A stretch of DNA of 64,000 bases from Gammaproteobacteria bacterium (lineage in GTDB: Bacteria; Pseudomonadota; Gammaproteobacteria; Thiohalobacterales; Thiohalobacteraceae), in the NCBI GenBank assembly GCA_018819175.1, contig JAHJQQ010000056.1, positions 19,856 to 83,855 on the forward strand, written 5' to 3'. The notes under the pieces are model-generated. The model did not search any database, was not told the DNA's origin, and saw only the letters and a list, made by a program, of their open reading frames with translations. Positions 16,768-27,182 of the stretch are shown here, in pieces; within the stretch, counting starts at the first letter, position 1; the number at the start of each line of letters is the position of its first letter. A program made the translations under genes and the position numbers.

Positions 16768-16974
16768 ATGATGAATAAGAAAAGCATTGGCGATAGCCTC
16801 CTAACCGTTCTGGCCATGAGTGCGTTATTAATGGCGCTATCTGGTTGCGACAGTCAACAAGGCCCGGCTGAGAAGGCTGGCGAGAAAATTGACAACGCTG
16901 CAGAGCAAGCTGGGGAGAAGATCGAGGAAGCCGGTGAGGCTATTCAGGATACGGTGCAGGACGACAAGAAATAA
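16768..16974 (+). CDS. Small lipoprotein with repeated amphipathic helix
   Basis: A 68-residue protein with a basic N-terminus, a hydrophobic stretch, and a lipobox ALSGC, so the mature chain is only about 43 residues. The mature part is charged and repetitive (EKAGEKIDNAAEQAGEKIEE), predicted as a single long amphipathic helix. Such entericidin- or YjbJ-like miniproteins are often stress-induced, but no function can be assigned. Starts at ATG 16768 or 16771, after CAGGAGAT. The residue following cysteine is Asp, which in E. coli disfavours export to the outer membrane, so inner-membrane retention is possible. Confidence 0.82.
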   Translation: MMNKKSIGDSLLTVLAMSALLMALSGCDSQQGPAEKAGEKIDNAAEQAGEKIEEAGEAIQDTVQDDKK

Positions 16975-17040
16975 GCTTTACTCCGTGCGCACCTATCGTG
17001 ACGTTTGATATCACTCGAATCTAATGAGAGAAACGTCGAC

Positions 17041-17364
17041 ATGCTCGTGACCTTTTCATGTCCTGCCTACGCCGACATTACAATGTTCGGCGAGGTGGCG
17101 GTTCGGCTGCTGAAAATGATGGGGCATAGCGGGACAGTGCCCAGCGCGCTACTGGCAGAAGATGTTCAGCCCGCGTTGGAGCATCTGACGGCTGCGGTCG
17201 ATGATGTCGAGCAATCGCAGGGATCGGAAGGTCCCGCGAACGATGAGAAAGACGAGGATGGCGAGCCGACTGTCAGTCTCCCGCGGCGCGCCTTGCCATT
17301 GATAGAGCTGCTCAAAGCTGCGGAAAAGGCAAAGTGCAATGTGATGTGGGACAGTAACACCTGA
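17041..17364 (+). CDS. DUF1840 family protein
   Basis: A 107-residue soluble protein. It has the family start MLVTFSCPAYADITMFGEVA and the conserved C-terminal SLPRRALPLIELLKAAEKA. The middle is an acidic low-complexity linker (GSEGPANDEKDEDGE). DUF1840 proteins are common in beta- and gammaproteobacteria and have no known function. An upstream in-frame start at 17005 lacks family support, so ATG 17041 is used. The TrhA-like gene follows after 24 bases and may be co-transcribed. Confidence 0.85.
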   Translation: MLVTFSCPAYADITMFGEVAVRLLKMMGHSGTVPSALLAEDVQPALEHLTAAVDDVEQSQGSEGPANDEKDEDGEPTVSLPRRALPLIELLKAAEKAKCNVMWDSNT

Positions 17365-17388
17365 TCCGCACTGGCGAGCTGCAGTGTC

Positions 17389-18000
17389 ATGGGTGAACGC
17401 TTTAATAGTATTTCACATCTGGTCGGTGCCGCGCTGGCGCTAGCAGGTGCTGCAGTACTAATTGTGGTTGCGTCACAAAATGGCGAAATAAACCGCATAG
17501 TGTCATTTAGCGTTTATGGCGCCACGCTCTTTCTGCTGTATTTGATTTCCACACTTTATCACGGCCTGTCGTCGGGACGCGCGAAACGGGTGTTTCGCGT
17601 GCTCGATCATCAAGCTATATATCTACTCATAGCCGGTAGTTACACGCCGTTCATGCTGGTTACGCTCGACGGTATTGTGGGTTGGTGGCTGTTCGGCGCT
17701 ATCTGGGGATTGGCCGTTATCGGTTTGGTGCTTGATGCGTTGCCGCGGCGTGGCGCGCGGGTGCTGCCGGTAATAATTTATCTGGTGATGGGCTGGCTGA
17801 TCGTGCTGGCAATCAATCCATTGCTTGCGGTGTTCCCGCGCGCAGGCTATATCTGGCTATTGGCTGGTGGTCTCTTCTATACCTTTGGTGTTGTGTTTTA
17901 TGCGCTCGGTCACCGGAATCCATGGATGCACGGTGTGTGGCATCTGTTCGTGCTGGCCGGCAGCATCAGTCACTATGTGGCCATTCTGGTCTATGTCTGA
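17389..18000 (+). CDS. trhA: TrhA/hemolysin III family membrane protein
   Basis: A 203-residue protein with seven predicted helices, a member of the PAQR/hemolysin III superfamily. Landmarks are MGERFNSISHLVGAALAL at the N-terminus, STLYHG, LDHQAIYLLIAGSYTPF, and a C-terminal HGVWHLFVLAGSISHY. These carry the conserved histidines that coordinate a metal in PAQR hydrolases. The E. coli homologue TrhA (YqfA) influences membrane energetics and lipid homeostasis. The older name hemolysin III does not imply a toxin. It lies in the inner membrane. Confidence 0.92.
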   Translation: MGERFNSISHLVGAALALAGAAVLIVVASQNGEINRIVSFSVYGATLFLLYLISTLYHGLSSGRAKRVFRVLDHQAIYLLIAGSYTPFMLVTLDGIVGWWLFGAIWGLAVIGLVLDALPRRGARVLPVIIYLVMGWLIVLAINPLLAVFPRAGYIWLLAGGLFYTFGVVFYALGHRNPWMHGVWHLFVLAGSISHYVAILVYV

Positions 18001-18213
18001 TTGTCAATCATGATCTCAAATGCGGCCATATCTGGTGTGCGGAACCTGGATAGACGAGTGAACCGCTTCATGCATATCAAGCATGATCAAAAACGTTGGC
18101 CTTGAGATCTTGAATTCACAGCTTCTGAGACAGCGTCTATATTTTCCCCTATAACCTCGATGCCAGCCAAATCAGCGTAAGATTGTAGAGTTCAGCTGGC
18201 CACAGGCAGTAGA

Positions 18214-18229
18214 TCACGTAAATACGTGA
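18214..18229. promoter_or_regulatory. Perfect palindrome TCACGTA-AA-TACGTGA before the glucan synthase
   Basis: A perfect seven-base inverted repeat with a two-base centre, ending nine bases before the TTG start at 18239. It overlaps the place where a ribosome site should be. It could be an operator or an RNA hairpin controlling translation. No other copy was noticed in the window. Confidence 0.45.
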
Positions 18230-18238
18230 GATGCGTTT

Positions 18239-21200
18239 TTGGTCAACACGGGTCATACGGCCGGTGCTGCACTGAATACCTCGGGTTCGCAACAGGAGAA
18301 TGTCATAGGCATCATAGAGTTCGGTTCCACGGCTCGCACACAGAATACGCTGCGTGATGGTCGGGATACGGAGTTGCTACGCGCTGAGCTGTTCAGCATC
18401 GAGCAACTGAAGCGCCACGCGGTAACCCTGGCAGGCCTTCATAAAATAAATCCGCGCCCAGGTCCGGACAGACTGCTGCCGCGGCTGGCTGACAACGCGC
18501 GTGTTTTACTGGCAGCGTATGACGTCGTGACTGCAGCCGTTACGCCCGGACAGCGGATCGTCCCTGCAGAATCCTGGTTGCTCGACAATTTCTATCTCAT
18601 TGAACAGCAAATCGGTCTGGCGCGTCGGCATCTGCCGCGCGGCTACAGCCGGCAGTTGCCGCAGCTGGCTGAGGGTCCATCAGCCGGTTTCCCACGCATC
18701 TACGACTTGGCGTTGGAACTGATCTCGCACATGGACGGTCGTGTCGACAGCGACAACACCACCCAATTTGTCGCTGCCTATCAAACTATCGGACCGTTGA
18801 AGCTGGGCGAATTGTGGGCATTTCCAATCATGCTGCAGTTGGCTCTGCTGGAAAACCTGCGCCGCGTCTGTGTGCGTATCGCCCGTCGGCGCGAAGATCT
18901 TGATGCGGCTATCACTTGGGCGGACCGCATGCTCGCGACGGCCGAAAAGGAACCGAAGCAGCTGATCCAGTTGCTGGCTGAATTTGCCAATGCAGATGTG
19001 CCGCTGACCGCGCCGTTTGTGGAGGAGTTTTACGCCAGGCTTCAGGCGCAGGGATCCGCTATGGCATTCGTGCAGGCCTGGGTCGAACAAAAGCTGCACG
19101 AACAAGGGGTGACCGCAGCGCAGTTGTCGGAGGCCGCCAGCCGAACGGCCGCGGCCAATCAGATCTCTATCGCGAACAGCATTGGCAGTCTGCGTTTCAT
19201 CGGCGCAATGGACTGGAGAAATTATGTCGAGTCGCTCAGTGTCGTCGAACAGATATTGCGTGAAGATCCGATGGGGATGTATGCCGATCAGGATTTCGCT
19301 ACCCGCGACCGCTATCGGCATGTCATCGAAGATGTAGCCCGAGGTAGTGCGCACCATAAACGCAGCGAGTGGGAGGTGGCGCGCGAAGCCATTATCCTCG
19401 CGCAAGCGGCTGCCGAGCGACTCGGTACTCAACACCGTAGTGCCCATGTTGGCTATTACCTGATTGATCAGGGTCGCCAGGCTCTGGAGCAAGCGACCGG
19501 TTGCCGTCTCTCCTGGAAGATTCGCTGTAACCGGATGAGCCGTCGTTACCGCCTGTTCTTTTACCTTAGCCCCATTCTGTTACTTACTGCGTTGATGACG
19601 TCGGTCACGCTGTCTCCCTTCGGTGGTTTCGTACCGGGGGACTGGCGCTACTGGTTTTTCGCCATTATGGGCATCATCGGTACCTCTGCACTGGCGGTCC
19701 CGCTGGTGAACCTTGTGGTCACGTTGATGCTGCCACCACGTGTATTACCACGACTGGATTTTTCGGAGGCTATTCCGGATATCCACCGCACGATGGTGGT
19801 TGTCCCCACCTTATTGAGTCGGCCGCACGATATTGATGATCTGCTCGAGGCCCTGGAGATCCGTTATCTCGGTAATCGTGATCCGAACCTGTGGTTTGCC
19901 TTGTTGACGGATTTCCGCGATGCCCCCGAATGCACACTGCCGGGCGATGCTGCGCTGCTCACCCACGCGCGCGCCGCTGTCGACGCGCTCAATGCGACGT
20001 ACAGCGATGATCGTCCCTGCATCTTCTATCTGTTTCACCGGCCTCGGGTATGGAATCCTGTCGAACGGGCCTGGATGGGCCATGAGCGTAAGCGCGGCAA
20101 GCTGGAGCAGTTCAATGCCCTGCTGCGAGGGGAGGATAAGACGGCATTCTCGGAGATCGTCGGTGATGTATCCATCCTCGCTTCGATCAAATATGTCATT
20201 ACCCTGGATACCGACACGCAACTGCCGCGCGATACGGCTCGCACGCTGATTGGGAACATCGCGCATCCACTGAATCGGCCGGTGTTTGACGCTGGCAAGG
20301 GACGTATTGTCGAAGGCTACGCGATTCTGCAACCACGCACGTCGATCAGTCTGACCAGTGCGGGCACATCACGGTTTTCAAAATTGTTCGCGGGCGAATC
20401 GGGCATCGATCCCTACACGCGTGAGGTATCGGATGTCTACCAGGATATATTCGGGGAAGGATCGTTCGTCGGCAAAGGCATCTACGATGTGGATGCTTTC
20501 CGTCAGGCCGTCGACGGCCGCCTACCGGAGAACCTTATTCTCAGTCACGACTTGCTGGAAGGCGGTTATGCGCGTTCGGCATTGGTAACCGATGTCGACC
20601 TCATAGAAGAACTTCCAGCCAGTTATGCCATTGAGGCCAGTCGGCGTCATCGTTGGATACGGGGCGACTGGCAGCTGGCTGGCTGGTTGCTGCCACGCGT
20701 GCCCGGGCCGCCTCAGACCGATGCGTCGCTTGGCCCCGATGGATTAAAAATTAAGCGGCTACCGAACCCACTCTCCGCTTTGTCGGTGTGGAAAATTTTC
20801 GACAATTTGCGCCGCAGCCTCGTGTCGCCGGCGCTGCTGGTCTTGCTGATAGGAGGATGGCTGCTAGGTCCAGGACCGGCGTGGTTCTGGGTCGTGCTGG
20901 TCGCGGGGGTGATGTTCCTGCCTACGTTGCTGGGGATCGTCATCGAGTTTATCCGCAAGCCTGAAGAACGTGACTGGCTGGCACACCTGACACTGACCAG
21001 TAAGTCCGCGGCGCGTCCGCTGATGCTGGCTTTGCTGACCTGGGTGTTGTTGCCCTATGACACGCTGATCTGTCTGGATGCGATCCTGCGCTCGGGTGTA
21101 CGGATGCTGTTTACGCGCCGCGGATTGATGCTCTGGCAGCTGCAGTCCTATGCGACGCGTAACGCGCGGCATACGCTGATCGGTTTTTTCACGGAGATGT

Positions 21201-24200
21201 GGATCGCGCCGATTGTGGTGGTGATGCTGGCGTTTGCGTTATGGCACACCCGCTCGGCGGAATGGTTCTACTGGGCTCCCAGCTTGTTGGTGTGGCTGGT
21301 GTCGCCCGTCATTGCCTGGTGGATCAGCAGACCGCTACGGTCGCCCATACCGAAGTTGACTAATGCTCAGCGGGCATTCCTGCGCACGTCGGCCCGGCGC
21401 ACCTGGCGTTATTTCGCGGACTTCGTCGCTCCGCTGGACAATTGGCTGCCGCCTGACAACTTCCAGGAATATCCGGCGCCGGTCATCGCCTCGCGTACCT
21501 CGCCGACGAACATCGGCATGGCGCTGCTGGCGGACTTGGCGGCGTACGATTTTGGTTACATTCCCGCGGGTGAATGTCTGCGGCTGGTCGAGAACACGCT
21601 GGCGACGATGGAAAAGCTGGAGCGTTACCGTGGTCACTTTTACAACTGGTACGACACCCGAACACTACAGCCGTTGCGCCCGCAATATGTATCTTCGGTA
21701 GACAGCGGCAACCTGGCCGGCAGCCTGCTTACGCTGCAAGCTGGGTTACTCGAGTTGAAAGAGGCACCGGTGCTGTCAGCACAGGCGTTTCAGGGGTTGC
21801 AGGACACCTTGCAGGTGCTTGCCGAGCACGTGCCTGCGTCACCCACTCCGGATCTTGCGGACAAGATCAGATTGCTGCAGGACACATTGCATGCGCTCAC
21901 CCGGAATGGTCCACCACTGACATTGATGGCCGCTGATAGCGCGCTGGAAGAGATTCATCGTAGCGGTGGTGGACTGCTTGCCTGGTTGCCGGAGGATATC
22001 GATATCGATGGTGAACTGTACTACTGGGCGCAGGCATTCGACCGGCAATCTCGCGCACTTCAAGATGATCTTCGCTCCCTGGTACACGTGCCTATGCAGG
22101 GGCCACAGCACTTCGACACCATCCCGACGCTGATGGAGCTGGCGAGAGCGCGTACCGCTGGGGCTGATGCACACTCGATAACCGGGGTAACCGCAGCGGC
22201 GGGCCCAGGTTATAAGGGCGCGGTAGAACGGCTCAGAATCATTGACGATCTGGTGGATCGTTGCCGCGAACTGGCCATGATGGATTTTGAATTCCTCTAC
22301 GACAGCTCGCGCGGCTTACTGACCATCGGTTATGACGTGGGTGAACGGCGTCGCGATCCGTCCTGTTATGACCTGCTGGCATCCGAGGCACGCCTGGCCA
22401 GTTTTCTGCTCATCGCGCAGGGCCAGGTGCCACAGAAGCATTGGTTTGCGCTGGGTCGGCTGCTGACCAGTCATGGCGGCGACCTAAGCCTGATTTCGTG
22501 GAGTGGCTCGATGTTCGAGTACCTTATGCCGCACCTGATCATGCCGAGTTATGAGAACACCTTATTGGAACAAACCTGTAAGGCTGCCGTGTCGCGTCAG
22601 ATCGAATACGGTCGACAGCGTGCGGTACCCTGGGGTATTTCCGAGTCCTGTTATAACGCCTCCGACATGCATCAGGTCTATCAGTATCGAGCGTTCGGCG
22701 TGCCCGGGTTGGGCCTCAAACGCGGGCTGGGAGACGATCTGGTCATCGCCCCTTACGCCAGTGCACTGGCGCTGACCGTGATGCCGCTGGAAGCCTGCCG
22801 CAACCTGCAGTTGTTGGCGACGAATGGTTTCGTTGGCAGTCACGGTTTCTACGAGGCGATCGATTACACACCCTCACGGGTGCCACGGGGTAAGCAGCAC
22901 GCGATTGTGCGTACCTTCATGGCGCATCACCAAGGCATGAGCCTGCTGTCTTATGAACATGTTTTGCTCGAGCGGCCGATGCAGCGCCGATTCATGTCCG
23001 ATCCGCTGGCCCGGGCGACGCAATTGTTGCTGCAGGAGCGGGTGCCGAAGCAGGGCGCGACACTACATCCGCACGCGGCCGAAGTCAGCGCGGCTGCACG
23101 GCCGGCTGCCGCCGAAGCCGGCGCGATCATGCGCGTATTCACCGATCCCAATACGCCGCTACCTGAAGTCCATCTGTTATCCAACGGCAGATACCATGTC
23201 ATGGCGACACATGCCGGTGGCGGTTACAGTCGCTGGAACGATCTGGCTGTCACTCGTTGGCGTGAGGATGCCACAACCGATGCTTGGGGTACCTTTATTT
23301 ATCTGCGCGACGGCGACAGCGGGGAGTATTGGTCAACGGCGTATCAGCCGACCGTGCGCAAGGCCGATCATTACGAGGCGATCTTTGTGCAGGCGCGCGC
23401 AGAATACCGGCGCCGTGATCTGGCCATCGAGGCGCATACCGAGGTCAGCGTTTCACCGGAAGACGACGTCGAGATCCGCCGTGTCACGCTCACCAATCAG
23501 TCACCCGGTATCCGTCATATCGAAGTAACGAGTTATGCGGAAGTAGTGTTGGCGCCGCTGAATGCTGACCTGGCCCACCGCACCTTCAGTAACCTGTTTG
23601 TGCAGACCGAAATTCTGCCCGACCGACAGGCTATCCTCTGCACGCGGCGACCGCGTACGCCAGGTGAGCAGGTGCCGTGGATGTTTCACCTATTGGCAGC
23701 ACCGGGTGCGAATGCCGATAAGCCTTCGTACGAGACTGACCGTGCCAAATTCATCGGGCGGGGTCGAACCGCTGCCAACCCTGTGGTGTTGGAGGATGGA
23801 GGCAATCAGTCCCGCGTAGTCAAAGGTGTGTCAAAGCGCGCGTCACGGCGATTGTCGAACTCGGCGGGTTCGGTACTCGACCCCATTGTGGCAATCCGTC
23901 GCACGCTTACCTTGATGCCTGATGAGTCGGCGACGGTGCAGATCATCTCGGGTGTCGCTGACACACGCGAGGCCGCATTGGCCATACTTGAAAAGTATTG
24001 TGATCGACACTTCGTTGAACGTGCGTTTGAAATGGCCTGGTTCCAAAGTCAGGAGGTGCTGCGCCATATCAACGCCACCGAAGCCGATGCACAGATCTAT
24101 GGTCGCTTAGCCAGCTCAGTTATTTACAGCACTGCCTTACGGCGTACCGCGCCCAGTGTCATGGCCAGCAATCAGCTGGGTCAGTCCGGGCTTTGGCGCT

Positions 24201-27091
24201 TTGCCGTCTCGGGTGACCTGCCCATCGTGCTGATACGTATCGGCAACCTGAATCGCATCGACTTAGTGAAACAAGTGCTGCAGGCCCATGCCTACTGGCG
24301 GATGAAAGGTTTGATTGCGGATCTGGTGATTGTGAATGAAGATTTCTCAGGCTACAGGGCGGATCTGCATGATCAGATTATGGGACTGATCAATGCGGGT
24401 CCTGAAGCGAAAATTTCGGATAAACCTGGCGGCGTCTTCGTGCGGCGCGCCGAAGATCTTACCGAAGAAGACCGGGTTCTGTTTCTGACGGTTGCCCGTG
24501 TCGTGCTTACCGATACTGCCGAGACCTTGGCCGAACAGGTGGAACGTCGCATGCTGGCCGAGCGTGTGCCGGAGCGTCTGCTGGCAGTGTCGCAAGCGAC
24601 GGATGAACCCGTTCATCCATTGTCGCCACGTGAACGTATATTCAGCAATGGCCTGGGGGGCTTCACGCCCGACGGGCGTGAATATGTCGTTACCCTTGAA
24701 CCCGGTCAGAGTACGCCGGCACCCTGGGTCAATGTCATCGCCAGCCCGCATATCGGGACGGTCGTCAGCGAGAGCGGTGGCGCTTATACCTGGGTGGAAA
24801 ACGCCCACGAGTTCCGCTTGACCACCTGGCACAATGACCCGCTGAGCGACAGCAGCGGCGAGGCGCTCTATATCCGTGACGAGGAAACCGGCGCGTTCTG
24901 GTCGCCGACGCCGCTGCCCGCGCCGACACTCAATGATGGTCGGTCGGGTTATGTGTGCCGTCACGGCTTCGGCTACAGCGTGTTCGAGCACTATGAAGCC
25001 GGCATCTCTTCGGAGCTGTTCACGTACGTCGCGATGGATGCGCCCGTGAAGTTTGTCGTGGTCAAGCTGCGCAACCATACGCGACGCACGCGTCGACTTT
25101 CGCTGACCGGCTATTGGGAGCTGGTGCTGGGTGAGTGGCGACACGCAAACATGATGCACATTGTGACCGAGAAGGATCCGCACAGCGGTGCGCTGTTCGC
25201 GCGCAATAGCTATGGCCGCGAATGCGCCAATCGGGTGGTCTTTGCCCATGCCAACTATGTAGGTCTTAGCGAGCGTGAGCGTACGCTGACCGGTAACCGT
25301 ACCGAGTTCATTGGCCGCAATGGCTCGCTGACCAGGCCGGCGGCGATGCGGCGCGCGCGTTTGTCGGGCAAGACCGGTGCGGGTCTGGATCCTTGCGCCG
25401 CGATACAGACCCAGATCGACCTGGCCGAGGGGCAGGAACGCGAAATCGTGTTCGTCTTTGGCGCGGCTCGCAACACCGACGAAGCGCAGCACTTCATTCA
25501 GCGCTACGCTGGACCGGCCGGCGCACGTCAGGCATTGGAAGCGGTATGGGAATACTGGAATCACACCTTGGGCGCGGTGCAGGTGGAGACGCCGGATCCT
25601 GCGTTGGACGTATTGGCCAACGGCTGGTTGGTTTACCAGACGCTGTCGTGTCGGCTCTGGGGACGCAGTGGCTATTATCAGTCCGGTGGCGCCTACGGTT
25701 TCCGTGATCAGTTGCAGGACACCATGGCGTTGATCCATACGACACCCTGGCTCGCCCGCGAGCAGTTGATCCGTTGCGCCGAGCGCCAGTTTCTCCAGGG
25801 CGATGTGCAGCACTGGTGGCACCCACCCAACGGACAAGGTGTGCGCACGCATTTCTCCGATGACTATCTCTGGCTACCGTATGCCACCTGTCGTTATGTG
25901 CTGGCGACCGGCGATACCGGCGTACTCGACGAATCGGTGCCTTTCCTTGAGGGCCGCGAGTTGAGTCCGGAAGAGGAGGCGTACTATGACCAGCCGCAGC
26001 GTTCTGCTAAAGCGGCGAGTCTGTATGATCATTGTGTGCGTGCCATCAAGCACGGATTGCGCTTCGGCGAACACCAGCTGCCGCTGATGGGCTGTGGCGA
26101 CTGGAACGATGGCATGAATCTCGTCGGTCGCGATGGCAAGGGCGAGAGCGTTTGGTTGGCGTGGTTTCTGTACGAAAACCTGCAACTGTTTTCCGGCCTG
26201 GCGCGTCGCCGGGACGATGCAGCTTTTGCCGAGGTTTGCACCGGCCAGGCTGTACAATTGCGCGAGAATATTGAGGCCAATGCCTGGGATGGCAATTGGT
26301 ATCGGCGCGCCTATTTCGATGATGGCACACCGCTGGGCTCGGCCGAGAACGATGAATGTCAGATCGATTCGATCAGTCAGAGTTGGGCGGTCATTTCCGG
26401 TGGTGGCGATCCCACACGTGCCCGCCAGGCGATGGCGGCGGTGGACAAACACTTGGTGCGACGTGATGCACAGCTGATCCAGCTGCTAGCCCCACCCTTC
26501 GATAAATCAGCACTCGAGCCTGGTTACATCAAGGGCTACGTGCCCGGTGTGCGCGAAAACGGCGGCCAATATACCCATGCCGCAATCTGGGCCACGACAG
26601 CGTTTGCCCTGCTGGGCGAACGCGAGCGCGCATGGGATTTATTCGCCATGCTCAATCCTATCCACCATGCTAGTCAGCCGGAGACGATGCAGCGCTACAA
26701 GGTCGAACCCTACGTCATGTGCGCGGATATCTACGGTGCGCCGCCACACACCAGTCGCGGCGGTTGGACCTGGTACACAGGGGCGGCGGGGTGGATGTAC
26801 CGGCTGATGGTGGAAACGCTGCTAGGCCTACAACTGGAAGTGGATCATCTGCGCATTGTGCCCTGCATTCCGGCCCATTGGAACGCGTATAAAATCCATT
26901 ACCGTTATCGCGAGACCGTCTACCACATCAGCATCAAGCGTGTCGCTGAACAGTCAGAGTCAGAAATTCGCGTAAGCGTGGATGGTGCTCTCGTGAATGG
27001 CGCTGGTGTGGACGGGTCAGGGCGGCCGCAAGGCATGATCCCTCTTGTCGACGACCGCCGGGAGCACTATGTCGTGGTGGAGTTGAGCTGA
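18239..27091 (+). CDS. ndvB: Cyclic beta-1,2-glucan synthase (NdvB/ChvB-like)
   Basis: A 2,950-residue single polypeptide with the full NdvB layout. Residues 1-430 form a helical N-terminus (LLPRLADNARVLLAAYD). Membrane helices follow at ~435-500. A processive GT84 domain has ITLDTDTQLPRDTA near 657 and RHRWIRGDWQLAGW near 803. More helices span ~860-1030. A glycoamylase-like domain (~1120-1575) contains TFMAHHQGMSLLSYEHVL, and two GH94-type regions fill the C-terminus, with the catalytic-acid motif GCGDWNDGMN near 2620. It polymerises UDP-glucose and cyclises the chain for periplasmic glucans used in osmoadaptation. The earliest possible start is TTG 18239, because a stop lies just upstream. 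No ndvA-like exporter is in the window. Confidence 0.94.
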   Translation: MVNTGHTAGAALNTSGSQQENVIGIIEFGSTARTQNTLRDGRDTELLRAELFSIEQLKRHAVTLAGLHKINPRPGPDRLLPRLADNARVLLAAYDVVTAAVTPGQRIVPAESWLLDNFYLIEQQIGLARRHLPRGYSRQLPQLAEGPSAGFPRIYDLALELISHMDGRVDSDNTTQFVAAYQTIGPLKLGELWAFPIMLQLALLENLRRVCVRIARRREDLDAAITWADRMLATAEKEPKQLIQLLAEFANADVPLTAPFVEEFYARLQAQGSAMAFVQAWVEQKLHEQGVTAAQLSEAASRTAAANQISIANSIGSLRFIGAMDWRNYVESLSVVEQILREDPMGMYADQDFATRDRYRHVIEDVARGSAHHKRSEWEVAREAIILAQAAAERLGTQHRSAHVGYYLIDQGRQALEQATGCRLSWKIRCNRMSRRYRLFFYLSPILLLTALMTSVTLSPFGGFVPGDWRYWFFAIMGIIGTSALAVPLVNLVVTLMLPPRVLPRLDFSEAIPDIHRTMVVVPTLLSRPHDIDDLLEALEIRYLGNRDPNLWFALLTDFRDAPECTLPGDAALLTHARAAVDALNATYSDDRPCIFYLFHRPRVWNPVERAWMGHERKRGKLEQFNALLRGEDKTAFSEIVGDVSILASIKYVITLDTDTQLPRDTARTLIGNIAHPLNRPVFDAGKGRIVEGYAILQPRTSISLTSAGTSRFSKLFAGESGIDPYTREVSDVYQDIFGEGSFVGKGIYDVDAFRQAVDGRLPENLILSHDLLEGGYARSALVTDVDLIEELPASYAIEASRRHRWIRGDWQLAGWLLPRVPGPPQTDASLGPDGLKIKRLPNPLSALSVWKIFDNLRRSLVSPALLVLLIGGWLLGPGPAWFWVVLVAGVMFLPTLLGIVIEFIRKPEERDWLAHLTLTSKSAARPLMLALLTWVLLPYDTLICLDAILRSGVRMLFTRRGLMLWQLQSYATRNARHTLIGFFTEMWIAPIVVVMLAFALWHTRSAEWFYWAPSLLVWLVSPVIAWWISRPLRSPIPKLTNAQRAFLRTSARRTWRYFADFVAPLDNWLPPDNFQEYPAPVIASRTSPTNIGMALLADLAAYDFGYIPAGECLRLVENTLATMEKLERYRGHFYNWYDTRTLQPLRPQYVSSVDSGNLAGSLLTLQAGLLELKEAPVLSAQAFQGLQDTLQVLAEHVPASPTPDLADKIRLLQDTLHALTRNGPPLTLMAADSALEEIHRSGGGLLAWLPEDIDIDGELYYWAQAFDRQSRALQDDLRSLVHVPMQGPQHFDTIPTLMELARARTAGADAHSITGVTAAAGPGYKGAVERLRIIDDLVDRCRELAMMDFEFLYDSSRGLLTIGYDVGERRRDPSCYDLLASEARLASFLLIAQGQVPQKHWFALGRLLTSHGGDLSLISWSGSMFEYLMPHLIMPSYENTLLEQTCKAAVSRQIEYGRQRAVPWGISESCYNASDMHQVYQYRAFGVPGLGLKRGLGDDLVIAPYASALALTVMPLEACRNLQLLATNGFVGSHGFYEAIDYTPSRVPRGKQHAIVRTFMAHHQGMSLLSYEHVLLERPMQRRFMSDPLARATQLLLQERVPKQGATLHPHAAEVSAAARPAAAEAGAIMRVFTDPNTPLPEVHLLSNGRYHVMATHAGGGYSRWNDLAVTRWREDATTDAWGTFIYLRDGDSGEYWSTAYQPTVRKADHYEAIFVQARAEYRRRDLAIEAHTEVSVSPEDDVEIRRVTLTNQSPGIRHIEVTSYAEVVLAPLNADLAHRTFSNLFVQTEILPDRQAILCTRRPRTPGEQVPWMFHLLAAPGANADKPSYETDRAKFIGRGRTAANPVVLEDGGNQSRVVKGVSKRASRRLSNSAGSVLDPIVAIRRTLTLMPDESATVQIISGVADTREAALAILEKYCDRHFVERAFEMAWFQSQEVLRHINATEADAQIYGRLASSVIYSTALRRTAPSVMASNQLGQSGLWRFAVSGDLPIVLIRIGNLNRIDLVKQVLQAHAYWRMKGLIADLVIVNEDFSGYRADLHDQIMGLINAGPEAKISDKPGGVFVRRAEDLTEEDRVLFLTVARVVLTDTAETLAEQVERRMLAERVPERLLAVSQATDEPVHPLSPRERIFSNGLGGFTPDGREYVVTLEPGQSTPAPWVNVIASPHIGTVVSESGGAYTWVENAHEFRLTTWHNDPLSDSSGEALYIRDEETGAFWSPTPLPAPTLNDGRSGYVCRHGFGYSVFEHYEAGISSELFTYVAMDAPVKFVVVKLRNHTRRTRRLSLTGYWELVLGEWRHANMMHIVTEKDPHSGALFARNSYGRECANRVVFAHANYVGLSERERTLTGNRTEFIGRNGSLTRPAAMRRARLSGKTGAGLDPCAAIQTQIDLAEGQEREIVFVFGAARNTDEAQHFIQRYAGPAGARQALEAVWEYWNHTLGAVQVETPDPALDVLANGWLVYQTLSCRLWGRSGYYQSGGAYGFRDQLQDTMALIHTTPWLAREQLIRCAERQFLQGDVQHWWHPPNGQGVRTHFSDDYLWLPYATCRYVLATGDTGVLDESVPFLEGRELSPEEEAYYDQPQRSAKAASLYDHCVRAIKHGLRFGEHQLPLMGCGDWNDGMNLVGRDGKGESVWLAWFLYENLQLFSGLARRRDDAAFAEVCTGQAVQLRENIEANAWDGNWYRRAYFDDGTPLGSAENDECQIDSISQSWAVISGGGDPTRARQAMAAVDKHLVRRDAQLIQLLAPPFDKSALEPGYIKGYVPGVRENGGQYTHAAIWATTAFALLGERERAWDLFAMLNPIHHASQPETMQRYKVEPYVMCADIYGAPPHTSRGGWTWYTGAAGWMYRLMVETLLGLQLEVDHLRIVPCIPAHWNAYKIHYRYRETVYHISIKRVAEQSESEIRVSVDGALVNGAGVDGSGRPQGMIPLVDDRREHYVVVELS

Positions 27092-27143
27092 TCATCCTGA
27101 GAAAAATGTATAGCTGGATAATCTCCTATCAATCCATAGAAGC

Positions 27144-27182
27144 CGTCATTGCGAGGCGTGCAGCGCTTCGCCCGCAATGACG
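27144..27182. repeat. Palindromic repeat family A, copy 5 (short form)
   Basis: A 39-base hairpin, CGTCATTGCGAGGCG with CGCCCGCAATGACG, just downstream of the glucan synthase. The flank AATCCATAGAAGC matches that of copies 3 and 7. Confidence 0.75.

Noticed and set aside
24347..25852. 501-codon open frame on the minus strand inside the glucan synthase gene
   Set aside because: It is a shadow of a long GC-rich gene. The composition is that of an antisense translation, no family motif is visible, and the plus-strand GH94 domains are unmistakable.
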